Positions 52,018 to 60,455 of a stretch of 64,000 bases of DNA are shown here, in pieces. Numbering within the stretch: the stretch's first letter is position 1; each line of letters begins with the position of its first letter. A program made the translations under genes and the position numbers. The notes under the pieces were generated by a model. It was not told the DNA's origin. It searched no databases and worked only from the letters and a program-made list of their open reading frames with translations. Source of the DNA: an uncultured Bacteroidia bacterium (GTDB taxonomy: Bacteria; Bacteroidota; Bacteroidia; Bacteroidales; F082); NCBI GenBank assembly GCA_902802535.1, contig CADCML010000001.1, forward strand, positions 117,787 through 181,786, given 5' to 3'.

Positions 52018-54222
52018 ATGACACCAGCTTTACCCGACACCTATTCCAAAGAAGAAAAAGAAGAAATCGAGCGACGACATCAGCGGCTCATCGAGGCATG
52101 GCAAACCCGCAAGGAAGCCCAAGACCTCGAAGCCGTTGACAAGGCTTTTTATTTTGCAGTCGAGGCGCACAAAGACCAACGCCGACGCTCGGGCGAACCC
52201 TACATCTACCATCCCATCGCGGTGGCCACCATTGCTGCCCACGACATCGGATTGGGCCGCACCTCCATCATCTGCGCCTTATTGCACGACGTGGTGGAAG
52301 ACACCCAATACACCCTTGACGACATCCGCGAGATGTTCGGCGAGAAGGTGGCCAAGGTCGTGGACGGCCTCACCAAATTCGAGCAAATGGACAACGTGGA
52401 GAGCATACAGGCCGAGAACTTCAAGAAAGTCATCACTTCGCTGTCGTATGATGTGCGCGTAGTGCTCATCAAGCTTAGCGACCGCCTCCACAACATGCGC
52501 ACCCTCGACTCGATGCCCAAGCACAAACAGCTGAAAATCGCTTCCGAAACCTCATACCTCTATGCACCCCTCGCCTACCGACTAGGCCTCCATGCCATCC
52601 GCATCGAGCTGGAGGACTTAGCCCTGAAATACACCAATCCCACCATTTACAACAACATACGTAAGCGCATGGACGAGGTGCGCGGAACGCGCATGGGCGA
52701 GCTCCGCGAATTCATCACTCCCGTCATGATTGAGCTTGAAAAAACGGGCATCAAGGCGCGAGCCGAAATCAAGGAACGCTCCATCAACTCGGTTTGGAGG
52801 CGCATGATGGACAAGGAACTGTCGTTTGAGGAACTTTACGGGTCGTTCATCGTCCGCTTCATCACCGACTGCCCCATGGCTCAGGAACGCCTCGAATGTT
52901 GGAAAATCTATGCCGTACTGACTGGTTTCTACCGTCCCAATACTGCCAAACTGAGAGACTGGATTTCGTTCCCCAAGACCAACGGCTACGAGTCACTCCA
53001 CGCTGTAGTGATGGGCACGGCAGGCAACTGGGTTGAGGTGCAAATCCGTAGCGAACGCATGGAGGAAATTGCCGAGAAAGGTTTTGCCGCTTACTGGAAA
53101 TACAAGACCGACAGCCAGACCGAGAGTGGCTTCGATGAATGGCTGAAAAAGGCACAAGCCCTCATCAGCAACGAAAATACCAACGCCATTGAGTTTGTCG
53201 ACAATTTCAAGCTCGATCTCTTCGCCGACGAGATTTTCGTCTTCTCGCCCAAAGGCAAAATGGTCACGCTACCCAAAGGCTCCACCGTTTTGGACTTCGC
53301 CTACAACATCCACACCGAGATTGGCGACCACAGCATCGCGGCCAACGTCAACAACCAATTGACCCAGCTCGACCGCCAATTGCAAACCGGCGACCAAGTG
53401 GAAATCATCACCAGCGACGCCCAACATCCGCAAGAGAAATGGTTTGAGTTTTTGGCCACAGCCACAGCCAAGTCGCGCCTCAAGAACGGCATCAAGGAAT
53501 ACCGCCGCAGTTTTCGCGAAGAAGGCGAGCAAAAGTACGACGAAATCATGAGGAAGCTCGATTTGGAGCCCTCGAAGGCCAACCGCAACCAAGTGATGAC
53601 CAACGAAGGCCTCACCAGCTCCATCGACTTCTATTATCAAGTTGCCACGGGCAAAATCGACGAGCGCGTCATTCGTGAAGTGCTGAAACCACAAAGTTAC
53701 GGCAACAGTTTCATGCGCGTCATCACCTTCGGCTTACTCGGCGGGAACAGCCGCACCAAGGTCGACGAAGGTGCCATCTCATCGTCGGGAGAGTTCGACT
53801 TCAATGTGTCGTCGTGCTGCAACCCCATCCCCGGCGACGATGTCATTGCCTTCAGTTTCCCTGGAGAACCCCTGCAAATCCATCGCAGCGACTGCCCGAA
53901 AGCCATCCAGCTCTCGTCGCGCTACGGCAACAATATCGTCAAGGCCAAATGGCAACCCAAGAGCGAAATCGCCTTCCTTGCCGAGCTGAAAATCACCGCA
54001 TTGGACACCGCAGGCCTGCTCAACCGCATGACCAACCTGCTCTCCAACGAGATGAATCTCAACATGCACTCGCTGCACATGGAGTCGAAGAAAGACCTCG
54101 TGGAAGCCACGCTTTCCATCTATGTGCACAACACTCAAGAACTTGAAAACCTCATCAGCAACCTGAACCATCTGAAAGAAATCCAGAAGGTGGTTAGGAA
54201 AAGCTTGTCAAGCACGAAATAA
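52018..54222 (+). CDS. RelA/SpoT-type (p)ppGpp synthetase/hydrolase
   Basis: A 734-residue long RSH protein. The HD hydrolase domain (about 40-190) keeps HPIAVATIAAHDIG and LLHDVVEDT. The synthetase domain (about 240-360) has KLRDWISFPKTNGYESLHAV and EVQIRSERMEEIAEKG. A TGS domain follows (FSPKGKMVTLPKGSTVLDFA, about 400-460), then a zinc-finger/ACT C-terminus (SSCCNPIPGDDVIAF). Both enzyme halves look intact, so it should make and destroy the stringent-response alarmone. ATG 52018 is preferred over TTG 52012. The spoT-fur-purA order is familiar in Bacteroidota. Confidence 0.95.
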   Translation: MTPALPDTYSKEEKEEIERRHQRLIEAWQTRKEAQDLEAVDKAFYFAVEAHKDQRRRSGEPYIYHPIAVATIAAHDIGLGRTSIICALLHDVVEDTQYTLDDIREMFGEKVAKVVDGLTKFEQMDNVESIQAENFKKVITSLSYDVRVVLIKLSDRLHNMRTLDSMPKHKQLKIASETSYLYAPLAYRLGLHAIRIELEDLALKYTNPTIYNNIRKRMDEVRGTRMGELREFITPVMIELEKTGIKARAEIKERSINSVWRRMMDKELSFEELYGSFIVRFITDCPMAQERLECWKIYAVLTGFYRPNTAKLRDWISFPKTNGYESLHAVVMGTAGNWVEVQIRSERMEEIAEKGFAAYWKYKTDSQTESGFDEWLKKAQALISNENTNAIEFVDNFKLDLFADEIFVFSPKGKMVTLPKGSTVLDFAYNIHTEIGDHSIAANVNNQLTQLDRQLQTGDQVEIITSDAQHPQEKWFEFLATATAKSRLKNGIKEYRRSFREEGEQKYDEIMRKLDLEPSKANRNQVMTNEGLTSSIDFYYQVATGKIDERVIREVLKPQSYGNSFMRVITFGLLGGNSRTKVDEGAISSSGEFDFNVSSCCNPIPGDDVIAFSFPGEPLQIHRSDCPKAIQLSSRYGNNIVKAKWQPKSEIAFLAELKITALDTAGLLNRMTNLLSNEMNLNMHSLHMESKKDLVEATLSIYVHNTQELENLISNLNHLKEIQKVVRKSLSSTK

Positions 54223-54231
54223 TGCAGGTTA

Positions 54232-54265
54232 TTTAGAATTATTCTGAAAAATATTCCTACCTTTG
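54232..54265 (+). promoter_or_regulatory. PerR/Fur-box-like palindrome and promoter box upstream of fur
   Basis: TTTAGAAT-T-ATTCTGAAA (54232-54249) is an 8-bp inverted repeat with one mismatch, close to the PerR-type box TTATAATnATTATAA. It lies 8 bases upstream of the minus-7 box TACCTTTG (54258-54265), over the probable minus-33 region. It may be where the downstream Fur-family protein controls itself. Confidence 0.5.
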
Positions 54266-54287
54266 CGCCACTTCAACGCATGGAAAA

Positions 54288-54731
54288 ATGAAAGACTCGT
54301 TCGACAACACCTACCTGTCAGTCAAGAAGTTATTCACCGACTACCTGCAAAGGCACAAGCTGCGCAAGACGCCTGAACGGTTTGCCATCCTCAAGGAAAT
54401 CTACTCCATCAACGGTCACTTCGACATCGATACGCTGTACAACCAAATGAAAGACAACAAGTACCGCGTCAGTCGGGCCACCTTATATAATACTATTGAA
54501 TTATTGCTGGATTGCGGCTTGGTCATCAAGCACCAGTTTGGGCACAACTGCGCGCAATACGAGAAATCGTACAAGTTTCGCCAGCACGACCACTTCATCG
54601 ACGTGGAAACAGAAGAGGTGATGGAGTTTTGCGACCCAAGGCTTTGGGAGATACAACGCGCCATCGAGGAACAGTTAGGCGTTGAAATCACACACCATTC
54701 GTTGATATTCTACGGACACAAGAAAGAATAA
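54288..54731 (+). CDS. fur: Fur-family metalloregulator (Fur/PerR-like)
   Basis: A 147-residue Fur-family repressor. The winged helix has RKTPERFAILKEIYSINGHF and YRVSRATLYNTIELLLDCGL. The metal-binding part has KFRQHDHFIDVETEEVMEFC. The HDHFIC-type cysteine is Asp here and the usual CxxC pairs of the structural zinc site are absent, so zinc is probably not held in the usual way. Whether it senses iron, zinc or peroxide cannot be told; the box before it looks PerR-like. It sits between spoT and purA. Confidence 0.9.
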   Translation: MKDSFDNTYLSVKKLFTDYLQRHKLRKTPERFAILKEIYSINGHFDIDTLYNQMKDNKYRVSRATLYNTIELLLDCGLVIKHQFGHNCAQYEKSYKFRQHDHFIDVETEEVMEFCDPRLWEIQRAIEEQLGVEITHHSLIFYGHKKE

Positions 54732-54735
54732 TACG

Positions 54736-54790
54736 GTTCTCGACAAGCTCAGGGGCCTGCAAAAAGCCAAGGTCGTTGAGCCTGTCGAAA
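54736..54790. repeat. Intergenic repeat CTCGACAAGCTCA / TTGAGCCTGTCGAA
   Basis: CTCGACAAGCTCA and TTGAGCCTGTCGAA are near-complementary arms about 25 bases apart in the 108-base gap between fur and purA. Motifs of this kind are common intergenic palindromes in many bacteria. Confidence 0.65.
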
Positions 54791-54839
54791 TCGAAGATTC
54801 AATGTAATTAAACGCCGATTAAAGACAAAATACTGAAAA

Positions 54840-56117
54840 ATGAACAAATTGGATATTCTTTTAGGCCTCCAATGGGGCGACGAGGGCAAAGGCAAAGTCG
54901 TTGACGCCCTCACCCCGAACTACGACATTGTGGCAAGGTTCCAAGGCGGTCCCAATGCCGGTCACACCATTGAGTTTGGTGGCAGGAAATTCGTGCTGCA
55001 CAACATTCCTTCGGGGGTGCTCACGCCAGGCTGCATCAATGTCATTGGCAACGGTGTCATCATCGAGCCACATATATTAAAAGGTGAGATTGAAGGTCTG
55101 CGCGAGGCCGGTTTCGACCTGCGTCAAACCCTGAAAATCGCCAACCGCGCCCATTTGATTTTGCCCACCCACCGCGCTATGGATGCCGCCAACGAGAAGG
55201 CTTTGGGCAAGATGAAAGTCGGCACCACCCTGAAAGGCATCGGCCCGACCTACACTGACAAGACCGCACGCAAAGGTCTGCGTATCGGCGACATTGCCTC
55301 GCCTGACTTCCGCGAGAAATACGAAAACCTGAAACAGGCCCATTTGCAGCAAATTGCTGGACTGGGCTTCGAAATGCAAGGTTTCCAACTCGACGGCATC
55401 GACTTCGCCGAATACGAAAAATTGTGGTTCGAGGGCATCGAATACCTGAAACAATACCAGTTCATCGATAGTGAATACTACCTCAACGAAGCCCTTGACG
55501 CGGGCAAGAAAGTGCTTGCTGAAGGTGCCCAAGGCTCCATGCTTGATGTGGATTTCGGCAGTTATCCTTTCGTCACTTCATCGAATGTAATTGCGGCGGG
55601 TGTGTGTTCTGGTTTGGGTGTCGCTCCGAGTCGTATCGGGAAGGTGTATGGCATTTTCAAGGCATACTGCACCCGCGTAGGCACAGGACCTTTCCCGACC
55701 GAGTTGTTCGATGAAACGGGCGAAACCCTCCGCCAAAACGGACACGAATTTGGTGCCACCACAGGCCGTCCGCGCCGTTGCGGTTGGCTCGACCTGCCCG
55801 CACTGAAATATGCCGTCATGCTCAGCGGCATCACCGACCTGATGATGATGAAATCCGATGTGATGGACGACTTCGCGACCTTGAAAGTCGCCACTGCATA
55901 TCGTTACAACGGTCAGGAAACCAAGCACCTGCCTTTCGCAGCCTGCACCGAGACAATGGAACCCGTCTATGCCGAAATCCCAGGCTGGCAACAGAAAATC
56001 GAGGGCAATGTTCCGCAGAAGTTGGAGGATTATATCAAATTCATTGAAGACTATGTCGGCGTGCCCATCAAGTTCGTTTCCTACGGCCCTGACAGGACAC
56101 AGAATGTTTGGAGATAA
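54840..56117 (+). CDS. purA: Adenylosuccinate synthetase
   Basis: A 425-residue enzyme that joins IMP and aspartate with GTP, the first step from IMP to AMP. The phosphate-binding GLQWGDEGKGKVVD at about 8-21, QGGPNAGHTIEF, GTTLKGIGPTYTDKTARKG, EGAQGSMLDVDFGSYPFVTS and the C-terminal base-recognition region ending in SYGPDRTQNV are all present. The length is normal and the gene intact. Confidence 0.97.
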   Translation: MNKLDILLGLQWGDEGKGKVVDALTPNYDIVARFQGGPNAGHTIEFGGRKFVLHNIPSGVLTPGCINVIGNGVIIEPHILKGEIEGLREAGFDLRQTLKIANRAHLILPTHRAMDAANEKALGKMKVGTTLKGIGPTYTDKTARKGLRIGDIASPDFREKYENLKQAHLQQIAGLGFEMQGFQLDGIDFAEYEKLWFEGIEYLKQYQFIDSEYYLNEALDAGKKVLAEGAQGSMLDVDFGSYPFVTSSNVIAAGVCSGLGVAPSRIGKVYGIFKAYCTRVGTGPFPTELFDETGETLRQNGHEFGATTGRPRRCGWLDLPALKYAVMLSGITDLMMMKSDVMDDFATLKVATAYRYNGQETKHLPFAACTETMEPVYAEIPGWQQKIEGNVPQKLEDYIKFIEDYVGVPIKFVSYGPDRTQNVWR

Positions 56118-56145
56118 ACGGTTTTTGTGTTTGAGAAGTTTTTCG

Positions 56146-56153
56146 TAACTTTG
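56146..56153 (+). promoter_or_regulatory. Promoter box TAACTTTG for mntA-hepT
   Basis: TAACTTTG fits TAnnTTTG and lies 25 bases before the mntA ATG, just after purA. Confidence 0.6.
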
Positions 56154-56178
56154 CCCCGCAATCAACAATCGATTCATT

Positions 56179-56472
56179 ATGAGTACCGAGATGCAACAAA
56201 CCATAGCCGACTATTTCAAGACCCAACCCATTTTGCGGGCATGGCTTTTTGGCTCGTTTGCCCGAGGCGACGAAACGCCTTTGAGCGATGTGGATTTGCT
56301 TGTGCAATACGATGGAGACGGCATCAGCCTTCTAAAACACTGCGCTATGATTTGTGAATTGGAAAAACTTCTCGATCGTCCTGTAGATATTGTGGAAGAC
56401 GGAATGTTATTGCCATTCGCTGTTGAAAGTGCCAACCGTGATAAAAAATTGATTTATGAGAGAACCAGTTAG
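56179..56472 (+). CDS. mntA: MntA-type antitoxin nucleotidyltransferase
   Basis: A 97-residue minimal nucleotidyltransferase. The signature GSFARGDETPLSDVDLLV has GS at 25-26 and the metal-binding aspartates at 37 and 39. In the HepT-MntA type VII system MntA silences the toxin by adding AMP to a HepT tyrosine. The gene overlaps hepT by 17 bases, as usual for the pair. Confidence 0.92.
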   Translation: MSTEMQQTIADYFKTQPILRAWLFGSFARGDETPLSDVDLLVQYDGDGISLLKHCAMICELEKLLDRPVDIVEDGMLLPFAVESANRDKKLIYERTS

Positions 56473-56956
56473 AGATCGTGACCGTCTTGAACATATCATC
56501 GAGGCGATTGATAGGATTTTAGGTTTTGCTGACGGTAAAACAATTGAGCAACTTAAGGCAGACAATCTAAGATACTATGGTATTGTCAAGAATATTGAGA
56601 TTATTGGGGAAGCGAGTTATATGTTGACTCGTGCTTTCCGCCTCAAGTATCCTGAGACTCCTTGGGAATTTATAGCCAAAATGCGGCATATATTGGTTCA
56701 CGACTACTATCAAATAGACACAAAAGAAGTTTATAAAGTCATTCAAAAAGACCTTCGTCCCCTCCGCGAACAAGTTTCTCGCTACTTGGCAGAAACCAAT
56801 TGGGAAGAATGGGAGAAAAACGAGGTGGTGATTACCGAATCCGCCACTCACAAAGCCCTTATACAAACTGCCACCCGCATGAAGTCGCGCGGTTATGAAT
56901 TAGATGAAATTTGCAAAATCACAGGCCTCAGTCGAGATGAAATCGAATGGCTGTAG
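56456..56956 (+). CDS. hepT: HepT-type HEPN toxin with extra C-terminal tail
   Basis: A 166-residue HEPN protein. The RNase motif Rx4HxY is RHILVHDY at 77-84, with Tyr84 (and a second Tyr85) as candidate modification sites for MntA. The HEPN part takes up the first 115 residues or so. The remaining 45 residues (THKALIQTATRMKSRGYELD, EICKITGLSRDEIEWL) are unusual for HepT and look like the C-terminal tail of Rpn-type PD-(D/E)XK proteins (G-x-x-x-x-x-I-x-x-x-T-G-L-S-x-x-x-I). It overlaps mntA by 17 bases. Confidence 0.9.
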   Translation: MREPVRDRDRLEHIIEAIDRILGFADGKTIEQLKADNLRYYGIVKNIEIIGEASYMLTRAFRLKYPETPWEFIAKMRHILVHDYYQIDTKEVYKVIQKDLRPLREQVSRYLAETNWEEWEKNEVVITESATHKALIQTATRMKSRGYELDEICKITGLSRDEIEWL

Positions 56957-56973
56957 AATAAAATATTTGAAAA

Positions 56974-58125
56974 ATGATCATTTTAGAAAAACCATACGTA
57001 TCAGCCCCATTGGTGGCTTACTTAGAAGAAAAACAGATTCCCGTGCTGCACAACGACATGGCGGCACAACTTACTGCCGAAGGGCATCATCTCAATTTGT
57101 TGGATGACAAGCAATTCAAGGAGCAATACCTCCAAAAAGGGCAACTTTACGCCGTTTCGGAAAACGCTTTGGTGTGGCTTTATGCCCAACTGCCCGAGTC
57201 GGAATTGGTGAAGAAAGTCAAGATTCTGAAGGACAAGGTCGCATTCCGTCGCATCTGCCAGCAGATTTATCCCGACTTCTATTATAAAGAAGTAGAGATG
57301 AAGGCCTTGCGCAGCCTCAATCCTGACGAATTGCCGTTGCCGCTCGTGCTGAAACCCGCTGTGGGCTTCCTCAGCGTGGGCGTCTATATCGTCCGCAACA
57401 AGGAAGAATGGCAGGCCGCTTTGGACGACATCGACCGCAACTTCGCCAAGCAGTGTGCCGTTTTCCCAGAGACTGTGGTACGAAGTGAGAAATTCATTTT
57501 GGAACAATGCATTGAAGGCGAGGAATACGCCGTAGATGCCTACTACGATGCCGAGGGCAAGCCCAACATCATCAACATCTTCCACCACATTTTCAAAAGC
57601 GAGACAGACGTCAGCGACCGCCTCTATTGCATGAGCAAGCAAATCTTTGAGAGCAACTATCCGGCTTTCAACCAGTTCTGCATTGATTTGAACGGTGCTT
57701 TGGGACTACGCAACTTCCCGATGCACGTGGAATTCCGCGTCGACAAAAACACGGGCCGCGCCATTCCGATTGAGGTGAACCCGCTGCGTTTCGCCGGCAT
57801 GTGCCTTAACGACATCACGCGCCACACCTGCCACCTGCTGCCCGTGCAGGCCTATTTTGAAGGCACTCACCCCGACTACGCCACCATGTGGAACGGCATT
57901 GAGAACGACGTGTTCAGTTTCGTCGTTTTGGACAAGCCCTACGACACCAATCGTAAACTCGATTTCGAGCGCATCAAGCGACACTTCCATGGCGTGTTAG
58001 AAACTCGCGACATCATGAACCCCGCCATGAGCATTTGGGGGTTCCTGTTCACGCAAACCCCGCCCGAGCACAAGGCCGAATTGCAGGAGATTTTGCACTC
58101 CACTTTGGAGGAGTTTATGGTTTGA
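56974..58125 (+). CDS. ATP-grasp domain protein of unknown substrate
   Basis: A 383-residue protein with an ATP-grasp fold. The lid and ATP-binding part is seen in LPLVLKPAVGFLSVGVYIVR (about 120-140) and KFILEQCIEGEEYAVDAYYD, and the metal-binding end in MHVEFRVDKNTGRAIPIEVN, whose acidic and Asn residues would hold Mg. ATP-grasp enzymes join a carboxyl group to an amine or thiol through an acyl phosphate. No biosynthetic neighbour shows the substrate. It starts 17 bases after hepT and converges on the HNH gene with a 2-base gap. Confidence 0.87.
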   Translation: MIILEKPYVSAPLVAYLEEKQIPVLHNDMAAQLTAEGHHLNLLDDKQFKEQYLQKGQLYAVSENALVWLYAQLPESELVKKVKILKDKVAFRRICQQIYPDFYYKEVEMKALRSLNPDELPLPLVLKPAVGFLSVGVYIVRNKEEWQAALDDIDRNFAKQCAVFPETVVRSEKFILEQCIEGEEYAVDAYYDAEGKPNIINIFHHIFKSETDVSDRLYCMSKQIFESNYPAFNQFCIDLNGALGLRNFPMHVEFRVDKNTGRAIPIEVNPLRFAGMCLNDITRHTCHLLPVQAYFEGTHPDYATMWNGIENDVFSFVVLDKPYDTNRKLDFERIKRHFHGVLETRDIMNPAMSIWGFLFTQTPPEHKAELQEILHSTLEEFMV

Positions 58126-58127
58126 TT

Positions 58128-59147
58128 TTATTTCCCACTTTTCCGCCGATTGCACTCCCTGCAAAGCATCTGGCAGTTTTCGGCAACGGTCTTGCCGCCG
58201 AGATGCCACGGGGTGATATGGTCGGCCTCCATTTGTGAGAGTTCAAAATGCTGGCCACAGTCGGCGCAAAAGCCCATCTGACGTTCGTATGCTGCTAATT
58301 TTTGCGCATCGGTGAAGGCACGAATGGAGAGGTATTTCTCCTTGCGCGTAAGGATATATGGATAGATACCCGTTTTCTTCGTCACGTCGTCGTCGAGGAT
58401 GAGGCGTTTCACTTCATCGTCAACCTGTTTGTAGTCAAACACTTGGTCTTTGTAGCGTTTGTAGAGCATTCCCCAGTCCACGCCTTTCATGATTTTCTTG
58501 CGCTCCTTGGTCGGGCGGAACGAGGTTTCAATCCAAGTGATGACCGATTGGAAGAACTGCCACAAGGGTGCCGCGCTCGCATCGTGCTGATGGTTCGACA
58601 TATAGACCTCAATATTGCCGTCCGAAATCCACGCGATGGCGGTTTCCAAGTAGTCCTGACGGATGGCTGAACCCGTGAGGTAGTCGCTGCCGATTTTTGC
58701 GGCGGGGCAGCCGTTCTTGCTGAAATAGCGTTTGGCGTCGCTCACCCACGGGCCGGCATACACCGCATTGCGCAACTCCTGTTCGGTGAGTTCCTCGCCC
58801 GCGATGTTGATGGTGCGGAACCATTTCAGTTTCTCGCTGTCGGTGCCGCTGCAAATGTACACCTGCAACTCGTAGTTGAGGATTTGCTCCTGCTCGTCGG
58901 GTTGGAGGTTGTGGAAATAGCGGAAGTTGAAGGCGAAGTCGCCGTTGACGAACTGGCAGATGCTGATGGTACGCTGCTGGCCGTCGATGATTTCGTAGGT
59001 GTTGTCTTCGCGCACGGCCCAATACATCACATTGAGAGGGAAACCCTGCGTGAGCGTGTCGATGACGGCATCGCGCTGTTTTTCCTTATAGACGAATTCG
59101 CGCTGGAACGGCGGCCTCACGTCGAGTTTGCCGCCGTAAGCGCGCAC
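58128..59147 (-). CDS. DUF262 / HNH endonuclease protein with a frameshifted 5' end
   Basis: A DUF262-HNH protein. DUF262 motifs: RPPFQREFVYKEKQRDAVID, and EIIDGQQRTISICQFVNGDF as the nucleotide-binding DGQQR. The C-terminal HNH is CADCGQHFELSQMEADHITP, WHLGGKTVAENCQMLC, then CNRRKSGK. The longest frame with an accepted start begins at a GTG (59147), but in-frame codons continue upstream to 59214 and encode EHRTPKITVRELTNGYADNN, which belongs to this family. No start codon is in that frame; an ATG at 59216-59218 is one base off. One missing A after that ATG would restore MKHRTPKITV, so a frameshift or sequence error is likely. It is beside the EcoRI-type methylase. Confidence 0.8.
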   Translation of the reverse strand: MRAYGGKLDVRPPFQREFVYKEKQRDAVIDTLTQGFPLNVMYWAVREDNTYEIIDGQQRTISICQFVNGDFAFNFRYFHNLQPDEQEQILNYELQVYICSGTDSEKLKWFRTINIAGEELTEQELRNAVYAGPWVSDAKRYFSKNGCPAAKIGSDYLTGSAIRQDYLETAIAWISDGNIEVYMSNHQHDASAAPLWQFFQSVITWIETSFRPTKERKKIMKGVDWGMLYKRYKDQVFDYKQVDDEVKRLILDDDVTKKTGIYPYILTRKEKYLSIRAFTDAQKLAAYERQMGFCADCGQHFELSQMEADHITPWHLGGKTVAENCQMLCRECNRRKSGK

Positions 59148-59267
59148 GCCGTTTTCGTTGTTGTCCGCGTAGCCGTTCGTCAGTTCGCGGACGGTGATTT
59201 TTGGAGTTCTATGTTCATTTTTTCTGTTGTTTTAGCAGGGACTCACGTCGCCTGATTACTGATATGT

Positions 59268-59350
59268 CGCCCCTACGGGGCTTGTTTCATTCTCGGCAGG
59301 AGTTGCGCTGCGCTCCACAACCTGCCTAATATCCTTCGCCCCTACGGGGC
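59268..59350. repeat. Intergenic repeat with CGCCCCTACGGGGC at both ends
   Basis: CGCCCCTACGGGGC occurs at 59268-59281 and 59337-59350. Between them are GGCAGGAGTTG and CAACCTGCC as inverted arms. The last 40 bases match 42721-42760. The element overlaps the methylase 3' end and encodes its final residues and TAG stop. Confidence 0.78.
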
Positions 59351-60406
59351 TGGGGCTTCCGCCGCCATCGTTACGGGCATTTCGGGGTGGAGATATTCTA
59401 CAGGTGTTTGCTGTTTGCGACGGATTAGGATACGCACATAGGTTGGCTTTCCATTAATTGCCGCCTCTTTATCCTTTATCAAACCATGTTCCTTGTATGG
59501 AACCATATCTGTTTTTCTATAATCATTACAATTCAGCAATTCAAACTGTTCAGGATTATACTTGTCCAAAAAAGTGATTGGCACGCCCATCACACCATCA
59601 TAATCCATTGGAATCTCTGAAGTTTTATCTACGTTGATTGCTTTATAATTATCATACACTGGATATTCTTCTGGCATATAAGATTTGTATAATATCAAAT
59701 CCTCATGACGTTTACTATGATCAAGATTTGTAAACCAACGAACGCCTTTAACTCGTATAAAACGCCGACCATCAGAATCAATTCCACAACCTGCTGCATT
59801 CAGTGGATAATAATCAGGCACATTAAATTTTCTGTCGCCACTTGTAATACTCGGACCAAACCATAAACTATTATTCTTTATCAAAGGGAATATCTCCTTG
59901 TATGTAATTGCGTTTACATTTCCAATTATCAAAAACTTTTTCTCATACTTCATCAGTTGCGCCACATATTCCCGAAACAATGAAAAAGGCGGATTAGTTA
60001 CCACAATATCAGCCTCTTTCAACAATTCAATACATTCTGCTGAACGGAAATCGCCGTCACCCTTGAAATAATGGATGCCGATTTCCTCGGGGTCGGGCAC
60101 ACGGTTGCCGTTGCGGTCGCCAAAATACTCCAACCAAATCGCCCGTTCGCTGTCGTTTTGGCTGAACAAGTCACGGTTTTGGTTCTTGTAGCAGGTGGTA
60201 ATCAGTTTCTTCAGGCCCAACTGCTCGAAGTTGTAACTGAAATAATGGAAGAAGTTGCTCACACGCGGGTCATCGCAATTGCAAAGCACCGTTTTCCCTT
60301 TGAAATGCGCTTTGTAATGCTTCAGTTCGTTCTCAATATCAACGAGTTGTGTATAAAACTCGTCCTTTTTAGCGTTTTTCGCTTGATTCAGGTTTTTGTT
60401 TGCCAT
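59342..60406 (-). CDS. EcoRI-family adenine-specific DNA methyltransferase
   Basis: A 354-residue N6-adenine methylase. The catalytic motif NPPF is in EADIVVTNPPFSLFREYVAQ (about 135-154), and the N-terminal KNAKKDEFYTQLVDIENELK and FKGKTVLCNCDDPRVSNFF are typical of the EcoRI MTase family. The ATG at 60406 gives the usual start; an upstream frame adds ten residues. No EcoRI-type nuclease is present; the adjacent DUF262-HNH gene is the candidate restriction partner. The C-terminal AAEAPAP and stop are encoded by a palindromic repeat, so the original end was probably changed. Confidence 0.92.
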   Translation of the reverse strand: MANKNLNQAKNAKKDEFYTQLVDIENELKHYKAHFKGKTVLCNCDDPRVSNFFHYFSYNFEQLGLKKLITTCYKNQNRDLFSQNDSERAIWLEYFGDRNGNRVPDPEEIGIHYFKGDGDFRSAECIELLKEADIVVTNPPFSLFREYVAQLMKYEKKFLIIGNVNAITYKEIFPLIKNNSLWFGPSITSGDRKFNVPDYYPLNAAGCGIDSDGRRFIRVKGVRWFTNLDHSKRHEDLILYKSYMPEEYPVYDNYKAINVDKTSEIPMDYDGVMGVPITFLDKYNPEQFELLNCNDYRKTDMVPYKEHGLIKDKEAAINGKPTYVRILIRRKQQTPVEYLHPEMPVTMAAEAPAP

Positions 60407-60407
60407 C

Positions 60408-60440
60408 GTGATTGACAGTTTACGCAATGCTATCAATCAC
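60408..60440. promoter_or_regulatory. Inverted repeat GTGATTGA/TCAATCAC just upstream of the methylase
   Basis: Perfect 8-bp arms GTGATTGA (60408-60415) and TCAATCAC (60433-60440), 17 bases apart, begin two bases before the methylase ATG. It could be an operator site for self-control, common for modification enzymes. Confidence 0.4.
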
Positions 60441-60455
60441 TATTTCGGGCAAAAG

